DNA of 64,000 nucleotides from Pteria penguin (lineage: Eukaryota > Mollusca > Bivalvia > Pterioida > Pteriidae), in contig CM068584.1 in the NCBI GenBank assembly GCA_035048485.1, positions 60,761,739-60,825,738 on the forward strand, written 5' to 3'. Position numbers and translations under genes: made by a program. Of this stretch, positions 48,196 through 59,694 are shown in pieces. Within the stretch, counting starts at the first letter, position 1. Each line of letters starts with the position of its first letter. The notes under the pieces are model-generated. The model saw only the letters and a list, made by a program, of their open reading frames with translations, did no database searches and had not been told where the DNA came from.

Positions 48196-49385
48196 TTTAT
48201 ACACCCGTCCTGAGACGGGGCTTATAATGTTATGGCGTTGTCCGTCTGGCGTCCGGGATAAGCTTGTCCAGGCCATAACTTGTTCCCCCTAGCATGGATT
48301 TCAATAATATTTCAAAGAATTGTTACTTAGGACCTAAGAGTGTGTCATGACCTAGAAACGAGGTTAAAGGTCAAAGTCACACCATGCAAATTGAGTAAAA
48401 CCTTGTCCGGGCCATAACTTCTTTCCCTGTGCATGGATTTCAATAATATTTCACAGAACTTTTACATAGGACCCAAGGGTGTGTCATGACCTTCACACAA
48501 GGTCAAAGGTCAAAGTTACAACATGCAAAGTGAGTAAAACCTTGTCCGGACCTTAACTTCTTCCCTGTGCATGGATTTCAAAAATATTTCAAAAAATTTT
48601 ACTTAGGACCCAAGAGTGTGTCGTGACCTTGACCCAATGTCATAGGTCAAAGGTCAAAGTCACAACATGCAAAGTAAGTAAAACTTTGTCCAGGCCATAA
48701 CTTCTTCCCCTGTGCATAGATTTCAATATTTCACTGAACTGTTACTTAGGACCCAAGGGTGTGTTATGACCTGACCCAATGTCATAGTTCAAAGGTCAAG
48801 GTCACAACATACAAAGTGAGTAAAACCTTGTCCGGCCTATAACTTCTTACTCTGTGCATGGATTTCAATATTTCACAGAATTGTTACTTAGGACTCAAGG
48901 GTGTATCATGACCTTGACCCAATATCATAGGCCAAAGGTCAGGGTCTCAGCATGCAAACTGAGTTAAACATTTTCTGGGCCATAGCTTCTTGCCCTGTGC
49001 ATGGATTTCAGTAATATTTCACAGAATTGTTACTTAGGCCCAAAAGTGTGTCATGACCTTGACCCAAGGTCAAAGGTTAAAGTCACACCATGCAAAGTGA
49101 GTAAAACCTTGTCCAGGCCAAAACGTTTTCTCCTGTGTATAAATTTCAATAATGTTTCATAGAATTGTTACTTAGGACCCAAGGATGTGTCATGACCTTG
49201 ACAAAGGTCAAGGTAACAACATGCAAAGTGAGTAAAACCTTTTTCGGGCCATAACTTCTTCCCCTGTACATGGATTTCAATAATATTTCACAGAATTGTT
49301 ACTTAGGACCCAAGGGTGTGTCATGACCTTGACCCTAGGTCAAAGGTCAACGTCACATCATGCAAAGTGAACAAAACTTTGTTAC
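48196..49385 (+). repeat. Tandem repeat, about eight units of about 140 bp
   Basis: Each unit has CTTGTCCGGGCCATAACTTC, TGTGCATGGATTTCAATAAT, CACAGAATTGTTACTTAGGA, GTGTGTCATGACCTTGACCC and GGTCAAAGTCACAACATGCA. The array is preceded by ACACCCGTCCTGAGACGGGG. This is a variable-number array starting right at the 3' end of the HEPN gene. Confidence 0.95.
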
Positions 49386-49555
49386 TATGATAAGATGCGA
49401 TGGAGATGCTATGTAACGCTATAACTAAAGTAACCTCAGTTGTTTTTCATGAAACTTATATACAATACAATAGTGTAGGGGAAGCCACTTTTCAGTTTTG
49501 AGTAAGTTCCATTTTGTTGATACCGAGTCATGGGACTTGGATCCCTCGTTTTGGA

Positions 49556-51539
49556 TTTTGTACATAAAATGACAGAGGGGTGTTATTTGTATGATAATAT
49601 GCCAATTTTATAATTTTCACATCTTGCGATATTCAATTAGATGGTCCTAAATTTAGGGAAAATGCTTTTTTCCCCGACATGCTTAGACTTTCGGGTTTGG
49701 AAGTTTATGTTACGCTCATCGAATATTGATCTTTTCTTGTCACAATATCCTTAAGTAATATCTCCAAAAATATCTCTTTTCTTTTTATACATTTAAAATC
49801 CGTGCACTGAATAAATCACTATTTAACAACTGCACCCTGTTTACAGTTTCTCTCCGGAATGTGTTTAGACCGTTAAAAGTCGTACTTTTACGCTGCAATC
49901 GGTACATCCGATTATGTTTAAGTATGGAATTGGAACGTTTAAATGAGAAAATCTGGAGAAAATAAAGCAAAATTAGAATTTCAACCTGCTTTTTGTTAAG
50001 AAAGATGACAAAACGATGTAAAGAATACCCATTTTACCATTCATTGACAGTGTATAAAACTTGCTATAGCCGCCCCCCCCCCCCTTCATCCCACACAATA
50101 CCATGGAAATGTTGGTTACCGACAACAAAATAATCTTTAGTAGTTAGTTGATTGGTGTTTTACGTCGCTTTCAACAATTTTTCAGTTATATCGCGACATG
50201 GAAGCAGGAGGTAAAAATCTTTAGTATATCGACTCAGTAAGAATCATATTAACTTTATCATATGACAATCAAGCTGATAATTGATTAGTGGAAACGATTA
50301 ATTACAATTAATAAAAATTGTCGAGTTTTAATCTTGCAAAGTTCTTTAGTGTGTGCATTTGCCGTGGCGGGAAGAGGCGAAAACAAGGTTAAAATTGTTT
50401 ATTTAGAGTTGGCAAGGCTGAAGTGCATTCGGAAGTGAAATGAAAGGAGGGAATGTAATTGGAAAGGAAACCATCCTTTCATTGGTGACTGAAATGAAAA
50501 ACTAGGTATCCACTTTTAAACCTTGATATGCGACTGTGATAAACACAGACATGGACACCATTCCTAACATGGCAGTGTCAGTATATTCCCCCATTCGGTC
50601 ATTTCAAACCCGTTTTGACTAAAAGTAGATCATATTTCGCATTACCGTTTTGCACTTTTACACCTAACAGATTTATCTGCATGACTGATATTACAAAATG
50701 GATATATTTAATTTTGGTACACTCATGTGCAAAATGCAGAGATACTGGGTGACCCTTGCAATCTTGATTCTTATCAAAGTTGATGAAGGTGTAGTATTGA
50801 TGTATGATTTAAACATCTTACCTATAAAACAATACACTTGTAAATGTAACATGTTTTCATGAAAACTGGTAACATTTAGATTAATTAAATCTATTCCATA
50901 AAGAAAAAAAAAATACAACACTTAATATAGAATATGAAGAATCTGAATTCTATAATTACACATGTATCACGACCCAATGTGAGAGGTGGATATTTCAGTG
51001 GAGACGTCCAAAGTGAATGTTGCACTTCAAATCGGGCAATATTGATTTTAAAATTCACACATATCAAGGACGGAAAGTTCTTATTTCAAGTGCTGAAAAT
51101 AGAAAAATAATAATAAAACAGAAATAATTGAATTTAAAACAAGAAGACGACAATGTGAAACAGATCTGATTTAGCCGTTTGACAAAGATGTTATATTAGT
51201 ACACTGCATCCTGGCAAACTGCATAATGTAAGTCACAATGGTATAAGATCGGATTAGGATGGTCAGTTTTAATTATGAATGTCTTCTAGTCAATATGATT
51301 TACATTGTTGAAATCACGCTCCAGGCAGTAAAGGAAACACATAAAAAAATAAAGTCCATAATTACGGAGAACAGAAACAATAAACCTTTAGTAGATAACT
51401 TATTAATGAATAGGTCGGGTCAAAAGCCAATCAAGTAACTAAGTAACACGACGTACTTGTTATATTCCGACGATAGCAGCTTTGCTATGAAAAATAGACG
51501 ATATACGAGGCCCGTAGGGTCGAAAACTGTCTGTATTTA
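49556..51539 (+). repeat. Giant inverted repeat, left arm
   Basis: Complementary to 52552-54827 in several long blocks. 49556-50100 pairs with 54280-54827 (TTTGTACATAAAATGACA at the edge). 50220-50790 pairs with 53035-53307 plus 53971-54215. 51411-51539 pairs with 52552-52690 (CGATATACGAGGCCCGTAGG). Intervening parts have diverged. The outer edges coincide on both sides. Confidence 0.9.
50143..50215 (-). mobile_element. Short SINE-tail insertion with target-site duplication in the left arm
   Basis: GTTGATTGGTGTTTTACGTC begins a tail-like segment of a second SINE type (minus orientation), ending CATGGAAGCAGGAGG. The 11-base direct repeat AATCTTTAGTA lies at 50132-50142 and 50216-50226. The right arm of the inverted repeat keeps the empty site at about 54240-54260. 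Confidence 0.85.
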
Positions 51540-51653
51540 TTTTTCATAACGAACTATCAAAGGCATATAACGTACTTAAAACTTTGTTCTCTGATATTTG
51601 TCGCGTGACCACGCAAGCATATTGCATAGGTTGTGTCTTTTTTTTAACTTTTA

Positions 51654-51897
51654 AGCCGGCGTGGCCTAGTGGTATCGCGCTCGCCTCCTGATCGGGAGGC
51701 CGGGGGTCAAGTCCCACTCTGGTCATGCAGGTGTCCCGTCTTTCGGATGAGACAGTAATAACCGAGGCCCCGTGTCTTGGTATGCATGGCACGTTAAAGA
51801 TCCCTCACTGCTTCGGGTGGGTCCATTGCAAAGGTCAAAATTTGTATCTCCACATCAGGCGGATGCCGTCACCATATACATGAAATCAATCAATTTA
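51654..51897 (+). mobile_element. tRNA-derived SINE, subfamily I
   Basis: Head GCCGGCGTGGCCTAGTGGTA with B-box GGGTCAAGTCCC, complete body, short AATCAATCAA tail. Direct repeat TAACTTTT at 51645-51652 and 51898-51905. It is inside the spacer of the giant inverted repeat. Confidence 0.92.
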
Positions 51898-51906
51898 TAA
51901 CTTTTT

Positions 51907-51972
51907 ATACTGATGATCAAAACTTATCACATGACCACTGGTAGTCATGTGATCACTTTTGATCATCAGTAT
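51907..51972. repeat. Hairpin, 29-base arms, 8-base loop
   Basis: ATACTGATGATCAAAACTTA... at 51907-51935 pairs with 51944-51972 with two mismatches; loop CACTGGTA. It contains ATCACATGAC / GTCATGTGAT. The SINE inserted just before it. Confidence 0.9.
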
Positions 51973-52378
51973 CAAAACTAATTGAAAAGACAGTTGTATA
52001 CATATGAGTCGTTTCACTAAATTTTAGACATTTTTATTTTAAAGTAGTCACCTGTACATTGGACGGTGTAGAAAAAGCAGTAACATCATGATAATGGCAT
52101 TGAATGTTTAAAATATAGTATATAGGTCTACCTATCTGTTCACTAGTCAGATCGGGCCATAATCAGGCTATTATAACTCGAGCAGGATATATTTTATACA
52201 GTCAGATCGGCTTTTAATCAGTCTTGATTAATTACTGCTTTACACATACTGTAAATAATGAGATTAGTAGCACTAATACGTGGATTAAGTTTTTGATGGC
52301 CACAACCCCCCCCCCCCCCCCCCTTGTTGCTCAAAGGAATGGGAGCCGTCAAGCGCACAACATCGTGCGACAGAGGCT

Positions 52379-52639
52379 GTGGAGAGTCCTACTTCCGATA
52401 CGTGTCCCATTTATACCTCTGCGACAAAACAACAACGTTTCAGTGAGAATGTGTTCTTCGCAAAAGATATATGCATATTCTGCAATAAGTCAACATTCAA
52501 ACACAATTATGTCAAGCAAAAGCTTGTTACTTGCGTTACTTTTCACAAAACAGAGACAGTTCTCGGCCCTACGGGCCTCGTATATCGTCTGTTATTTTTC
52601 ATAGCAAGCTGCTATCTTCGGAAAATAACTGGTAGATAG
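52379..52639 (+). pseudogene. Possible fragment of a Cys-containing (CxxC) domain from a repeat-encoded protein
   Basis: The frame reads FAKDICIFCNKSTFKHN followed by KLVTCVTFHKTETV. A CxxC-K pattern followed by a Cys/Thr-rich strand recalls the N-terminal region of uncharacterised repeat-encoded proteins in molluscs. The last third overlaps the right arm of the giant inverted repeat, so translation after about TETV is repeat sequence. No start, no partner domain, no splice evidence. Weak call. Confidence 0.22.
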
Positions 52640-54827
52640 GACTACTTAGTTACTTATTTGGCTTTGGACCCGAGCTACTTATTACATCGCAAAATAGACT
52701 TTCGGTACATGATTTAGGTATAGGAATACGCAAATTTCGTAAACAGCCTTTCTCACAGCGCTTCCGTCCGCTATGTATATCTGACATAGAGGGAGAGTTT
52801 CCCTTCATTTAGAAATATCAGTTTTTCGAATTATTCAGGTCAAAATTTATAAAACCCTACTTCTTTCGAAAACATTCTGCTTTCAAGCTGGTTCAATTGT
52901 TGAGTTTATATAACACGCAAGAACTCTGCAATCTAGGTAAATATCTAATGAAAAGCACAAAACTACGAAATTCTTTCATTTAATTACATAGAATTTATTA
53001 ATATATTCTATTCGTTTGTATATGCGTGTCTACACCTTCACTCACTTTGATAAGAATCAAGATTACAAAGGTCCTCCAATATCTCTGCATTTTGCACATG
53101 TGTGTACCTAAATTAAATACATGTGTATCCATTTTGAAATACCAGTCATGCCGATAGATCTATTAGGTATAGAAGTGCAAAAGGGTAATGCGAAATATGT
53201 TCTTCTTTCCGTCAAAACCGGTCCAAAATGACCGAATGAAGGAATATACTGACACTGCCATGTTAGGAATAGTGTCCAAATTTCTGATAATCACAGTCGC
53301 ATATCAAAGAAAAAAGAGGAATTACCGGCTCAGTTATGTGGCAGAAGTCACCATGGAGCTATACAATACATGAATATAAATAATATAATAGAACATTTAA
53401 CACATTACAAAAATATTTGATTGCAGTGCAATTACGATACCGACTTAGGACGGTCATTTAATTTGACAAAAGCCAAACAAATGGTGTGGTTAACCGGTTT
53501 ACGGGCCCACCTTCCCACTCACCGTAACAGCATTACAATCAAAAGACGTACATTTAAAAATTTATAAATAATCCTCCATGTAAAGAACAAGGGTCAACAG
53601 GTATCGCATATTGAGAGGTCATAAAAATATAAACACGTAAGGTATTGTAAAACACATAATGGTATAAAAATATATGCGACATCAACATGATAAACCGTGC
53701 TCTGCCAGTCTGAAAGCAAGCTAAGACCCTAGATCTGTAGGAGTCCCGACTAACAGTCAGAGAGGACGAGGTTCAGGACCATGTCTCCTCTGAAAGAGGT
53801 TTGGACAAGGCCCGTCATATAGTCCCCACCGCCCTGTTAGTCAGCGTGCAACGTTCAAGTAAAAGTCTGCATAAGGCTGTAGAGGGGCCAAATACAAGAC
53901 CTATAGTCTTTTTGATGATCTCAATATCATATTGTCTATTTAGGAGACGTTTGACTATTTTATTACATGAGTTTAAAAGTGGATACCCAGTTTTTCATTT
54001 CAGTCAGCAATGAAAGGATGGTTTCCTTTTCAATTAGATTCCCACCTTTCATTTCACTTCCCATTTCAGCCTTGCCAACTCTAAATCGACAAATTTTAAC
54101 TTTGCCATGGCAAATGCATGCACTTCAGAACCTTGCAAGATTAAAACTCGACAATTTTTATTAATTGTAATTAATCGTTTCCACTAATCAATTCAGCTTG
54201 ATTGTCATATGATAGAGTTACATATTATGACTTACTGCTTCGATATACTAACGATCATTTTGTTGTCGGCAACCAACGTCACCATCGTATTGTGTGGGAG
54301 GGGGGGGGGGGGGGCGACTATAGCAAGATTTTTACACTGCCAATGTAAAATGGGTATTCTTTATATCGTTCTGTCATCTTTCTTAACAAAAAGCAGGTTG
54401 TAATCCTAATTTTGCTTTATTTTCTCCTGATTTTCTCATTTAATCGTTCCAATTCCATACTTAAACATTAATCGGATATACCGATTGCGGCGTAAAAGTA
54501 CAACTTTTAACGGTCTAAACACATTCCGGAGAGAAACTGTAAACAGGGTGCGGTTGTTAAATAGCGAATTATTCAGTGCACGGATTTTAAATGTATAAAA
54601 TGAAAATATATATTGTTGGAGATATTACTTAAGGATATTGTGACAAGAAAAGATCAATATTCGATGAGCGTAACATAAACTTCCAAACCCGTAAGTCTAA
54701 ACATGTCGGGGAAAAGAGCATTTTCCCTAAATTAAGGACCATCTAATTGAATATCGCAAGATGTGAAAATTATAAAATTGGTATATTATCATACAAATAA
54801 CACCCCTCTGTCATTTTATGTACAAAA
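52552..54827 (-). repeat. Giant inverted repeat, right arm
   Basis: Reverse-complement partner of 49556-51539. It is longer because of an insertion at 53308-53970 that includes repeat R5. A G-tract at 54300-54314 matches the C-tract at about 50072-50084 of the left arm. Confidence 0.9.
53310..53481 (+). repeat. Interspersed repeat R5, copy 2
   Basis: Nearly identical to 37197-37369. It starts exactly at the left edge of the 663-bp insertion in the right arm of the giant inverted repeat. Confidence 0.9.
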
Positions 54828-55084
54828 ATGAATGATGATAACAGTTTTGAGAAATCTGAGACACTTTTAATGAATGCACCCATTTCTCGATTTTTACTTT
54901 AAAAAATCACAAAATCCGAACTTTGGACCCCTGTATCTCAGTAAAGCCCCCTATCTAGATCGGGGCATGCCCCATTTCGTGGTCAGGGGACATTCCCCCT
55001 ACCAAACCCACACAGTGGTATAAATTCCCCAGGGGGGGGGGGGGGGGTGCAACCTGGGCATAGCCAGCTCATGGTCTATACTGT
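54828..55084. other. Intergenic, no gene seen
   Basis: Contains a G-tract at about 55033-55047. Confidence 0.4.
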
Positions 55085-57520
55085 TTAACGTCGCACCGGG
55101 AATATCACACCAATATAGCGATGACTACAATTTATAAATTAATGTAAGAAGATAACTTAAAATGTATTGGAAAGACCAGCTCTCATTATTATATTATATA
55201 CAAATAAAACATACTATTTAAAATACATTTTACACTTCAATTAGATACATATCACAGTTAAAATATTTCACATTTCAAAAATTCATATTTTATGATACAA
55301 ATTAATTTCTTTGAAAAATCTAAGTATCTTACAAATATTTACTCTTTCGAACATTTCTTCCATACTAGCGACTGAGAAGTAATTAAATCGAATATGCGCA
55401 GTATCTGCGCAATCAATACTGCGCAATCAAGCAAACTATGTTTAATGCTTAATAGACACCTGCAAGGGATACACTCTGGATGAAGTTCTTCCTTTAACAG
55501 GTAAGAATGTGTAATCCAAGAGTGTCCAATGGGGAGTCTATAAGTAACAGTTTCATCTTTGCGAGAATTATGATGAAAATTTATAATATATTTAAATACT
55601 GGCTTGATATGTTGAAGTTTATTATTAACAGCACGATCCCAGGCCTCCTGTGACAAAGAATTAATATATTTCAATATTGATGTTTTGAAATCTGTATATG
55701 GTATTTTCCCTGTAATAATTGAATGATTTAAGCTACCCTTTGCTGCTTTATCCACTTTATCATTGCCCACAAGGCCTATGTGACTGGGTATCCAACAAAA
55801 TACAATATCAAATTTCTTGGATATTAGTTAATTAATCTTTTCTAAAATCCTCAAAATGTACAAATTATTAGTATTAAAATGTTTAATTGTTTGAAGACAA
55901 GATAAAGAGTCTGGAAGAATTATGCCCTTCATATATTTATTTTGTTCAATATGTACTAATGCTGAAAGTATAGCTTTAGCTTTGGCTGTAAATATTGAGG
56001 CATTAATGGGTAAACGAATTGAGAGTGATACATCATTATCAGTAACTGCGGCAGCTGCAACTTTGTCGTCATCTTTCGAACCATCCGTATAAAACGCTTT
56101 ATGTTTTGAATATAAAGATTTAATTTCTGAAAAAAAAAGTTGATGATATGTAAGAGAATTTGTATCAGTTTTCTTGTGATCTGCTAGTTTAAGCATAACC
56201 GTAGATTTTTTCATCAACCATGGAGGTGAAGAAGGTATTTCATATTATGCAGTATCATTTAAGTTTATACCAGCATTTTCAGTGTGTGTTCTAACACGTA
56301 AACCTAAATTTTTGATACTATTTTGTTTATTGCTATATAAATTTTCATTTTGTGGCTTAAACACGCAATCAGGCAGCAGGGTTCGATGGATTTGAATGTA
56401 GTTTAGTAATGTATTGTAAAGTAAGATTTATTCTTCTCTCTTTTAAACTTGGTTCACCTGCTTCAGCATAAAGACTTTGTACAGGTGAGGTTCTCAAAGC
56501 ACCAAGACTCAAACGCAAACCCTGGTGATGTATGGCATCCAAAAGCTGTAAATAAGACTTTCTGGCCGGCTCATAAACAATACAACCATAGTCCATCTCC
56601 GATCGGACCAGAGACCTATAAAGCTGGCTCCCCACTCTGTATTAGACAAAACTTTTAATATATTTAATGTTTTAAGACATTTAAGTTTCAAAGATTTAAT
56701 ATGAGGTAAAAACGATAAACGATTATCAAATATAAGTCCAAGAAACTTGACTTCTTTTACTACATTGATTTGAATGCCATCCATAAATAGTTCGGGATTG
56801 TTATGTATATGCCTTTTCTGACAAAAAATGTACACATGAAGTTTTATTTTTAGAAAATTTAAAACCATTTTCTACAGACCAATTATGAATACTATTTAAG
56901 CATAATTGAAGTTTGCTCTCAATCATATTCATATTTTTCCCACAACAAATGAAAAAATCATCAACATATAATGAACCGTCGATATCATACTTCAATACCT
57001 CAGCTAAACTATTGATTTTAAAACCGAAGAGAGTAACAGACAGAATACTCCCTTGGGGCACACCCATTTCTTCTTCTTCAAAAAAAATCAGAATTGTAAT
57101 TACCAAGACGAATATTAAAATGTCTATCTTTCAATAAATTTTATATAAAAATTGGCAAATTGCCACGTAAACCCATATTATGTACATCTTTTAGATTACC
57201 ATATTTCCATGTAGTATCATATGCTTTTTCTAAATAAAAAAAAAATATGAAACAACATGTCCTTTATTGATAAATGCATCCCTTATATAAGTTTGAAGTC
57301 GGACAAGATGGTGAATTGTACTTCTTTGCTTCCTGAAGCCACACTGAATATCAGTGATGAGATTATTATACTCCAGGAACCAGATGGGTCGCTCGTTTAT
57401 CATACGTTCAAGTGTTTTGCATATACAACTAGATAACGATATTGGCCGGTAATTAGTAAGATCCTTTCCTAGTTTTGGGATAGGAATTATTTTTATGAAG
57501 AGTAGGTAATACCTTATTGA
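55085..57520 (-). pseudogene. Jockey-like LINE: reverse transcriptase plus RNase H, 5'-truncated and frameshifted
   Basis: Minus-strand non-LTR retrotransposon ORF2 remnant. From about 57470 downwards it reads PIPKLGKD, YRPISLSSCICKTLERMI and CGFRKQRST. It then reads MGVPQGSILSVTLFG (RT motif) and SLYVDDFFI, whose DD (codons at about 56951-56968) are the catalytic aspartates. A segment ending in LRLSLGALRTSPV and EAGEPSL follows. RNase H follows with FYTDGSK (about 56076-56095), INASIFTAKAKAILSAL and LPDSLSCLQTI. The tail reads MGNDKVDKAAKG and ECIPC...H...C. Frame breaks occur near 57240, 57110, 56860, 56630, 56370, 55810 and 55340. The 3' end is CGACGTTAAACA, as in the fragment at 21434-21911. 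The endonuclease and ORF1 are absent. Confidence 0.92.
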
Positions 57521-57961
57521 ATTTACTTACTCAGTAATTATTAGTATCATTTTTATTCCACTACTGCATTAAAAATAATGTGGGAGGGGGGCATATATTT
57601 TTGAGTGACCCTGTTTGTGACGGTGTTTGGAAAAAAAACTTCAACCTTGACCATAACTTTTGAACCGTAAGTGCATACTCATATAATGAAACCCTTTCAA
57701 ATAACACCAAGGTCAATGACCTTGTGACCTTGACTATGACCTGTATACTAAAAATATTTGTTTTGGACTTTGTTGCTGCCGGGGCATTGATGTTTCACAA
57801 ACAAATCTTGTTTTCATCTATTCGTATTATTATGACATACTTCTGTAGGTTTGATCCATGGATAATTCGTTTTGATCAAACATCTTGGTCTACCTCTGAA
57901 TTAACATGGGATTTTTACTCGTAAGCTTTATTGGTACACTACAAAATGAGTATATTTTCAG
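57521..57961. other. Intergenic; short accordion-type repeat
   Basis: Contains CAACCTTGACCATAACTTTT, CAAGGTCAATGACCTTGTGA and GCCGGGGCATTGATGTTTCA. The last recurs in variant form at 58290 (ACCGGGGGCATTTTTGTTTC). Confidence 0.45.
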
Positions 57962-57966
57962 GTTAA

Positions 57967-58185
57967 ATGGAGAGACATTCAGAAATAAACAGAAAGGTGT
58001 ATCGAAAAAAGAAGAGAGATGAAAAGAGAAAACTAAGAAAACAACTAAAAGATAAAAATCATTTCTGCTTATGTGCCAGAAGTTATGTCCAGATCTTATG
58101 TCCAGATTACATGTCATTAAGTAATAGGAGTGAGAGTGAAGCTGAAAGTGCAACGACATCCAGTGGTAAACATAAAACTGATTAA
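57967..58185 (+). CDS. Hypothetical 72-residue basic protein or terminal exon
   Basis: The open frame follows a good acceptor (GAGTATATTTTCAG, ends 57961) and begins MERHSEINRKVYRKKKRDEK, a strongly basic helix, then HFCLCARSYVQILC and an acidic, Ser-rich end (SLSNRSESEAESATTSSGKH). In-frame TAA at 57964-57966 precedes the ATG. No family is recognised. Complexity and codon choice look more protein-like than most frames here, but there is no second exon or homologue to support it. Confidence 0.25.
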   Translation: MERHSEINRKVYRKKKRDEKRKLRKQLKDKNHFCLCARSYVQILCPDYMSLSNRSESEAESATTSSGKHKTD

Positions 58186-58199
58186 CTCAATGCATGAAC

Positions 58200-59690
58200 G
58201 CAACATATTAAAAAAAAATTATATATAGTATTTTGATTGTCTGTTGGTCCACAATTTCCAAATTATTCCATCTCTTTACAAATATGTGAGGACCGGGGGC
58301 ATTTTTGTTTCATAAACATCTATTTATCCCATTCAGGTAACTATTTTTTTTTTCAAAATTTATGTACATGTATTTACGCATGATGCACATGTTTAGCACA
58401 TGCATGTACAGATGTAGAAATACATATGTACATGTATAGGTTTGCATCTGTTCATATTAATGAGCAGAAATTATTCCAGATTTTGTTGGCTAGATTGATG
58501 CTGTTAACAATTTGGTTGACCTGTTATGTTTAAGCTGCTTTTGAATCCCGCCGTATTGTCTTTAACAGTTTTCTGCAGATATTCACATGAAATTTCATAG
58601 AAACTACAAACATAGTTATAGATCAATGTGAAAGTTTCGGATTAATTTATCAACTGCTGATTAGCAAGTTTTCCAGGTATTTAATTTCAAATCTTTTATT
58701 TAACATTGCAATAGATCCCACAACAATTACAGAATACAGTCTAATTCACCAGAAATTTTTGATAGCAAGGTGCAAAAAAAAAGATGTCGACCAATTGCAA
58801 GTGATCCCCTATTCACAGGATTAATGTAACTTTCCATGTTGAAGAGGATATTAAATGACATACATAGTTCTCTCTTTGGAAGTGTCCTGAGTGCATGAGA
58901 CAATCCAATTTCCTTCTCCCCTTTCCAGAATTGTCTAATACATGTAAAACTAATAAGAGACTCACGCGAGCCTACAATATTCACTTGGTCTATGGTCAAG
59001 TTGCCCCAGAGTAAAGTCACCCCAGAGTAAAGTCGCCCAGTATAAGTTAAGTAGCCCCGCAATATCAAGTCAAGTTACCCCAAATAGAAATATACACATT
59101 TTGTTACAAACAAATATATTACATGTATATATTATATGTGTGTTTTCATAAATTAATAAATATATATGTTTGCTTAAATAAAACTTAATAGTCAAAAACA
59201 GGGACACAAAGAAATATGGGTGCATGTGTTTCCTTTACATATATGTATGAATAACTAAAGCTCCCCCTTTTTCCTCGGAAGTGCAATTCATATATGTACA
59301 AATTTATACAATTTATATATATATATATGGCAACGATATGCCATTACCATTAACTATAAAATTAAATTTCAATCAATATGATAAATATAGATGTTGAAAA
59401 AAAACTTTATCCCTAATCATGCTGGACCGGGCATCGAATGTACGCGTTGTGAGCTGAACCCGGAATATTCCGGGCAACAGCTAGATCGATTGTAGCTTAT
59501 TTTGAAGTATTTTTAGCCCTCCGATCGTTGTAAGCATAACAAAAACCCATTTCCATATGGAGATAACATCTCCCTCTCCAAACAAAAATGTCCATGGCAT
59601 CATCTTCAATTTGATTGGTCCGTATATTAAGACCTGAGAACAGGTGAGAAAATAATTTACATTCATTGACAAGATGGCGGGATTTTTACC
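58200..59690. other. Intergenic; one short tandem array
   Basis: At 58993-59085 there is a 14-20 bp tandem motif (AAGTTGCCCC, AGAGTAAAGTCACCCC, AGAGTAAAGTCGCCC, AAGTTACCCC). The minus-strand frame 58727-59068 overlaps it and has no recognisable domain. Confidence 0.45.
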
Positions 59691-59694
59691 ACAA

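Noticed and set aside
58727..59068. Minus-strand 113-codon frame
   Set aside because: Partly a short tandem GCCCC-containing repeat; the rest shows no recognisable domain and no splice sites.
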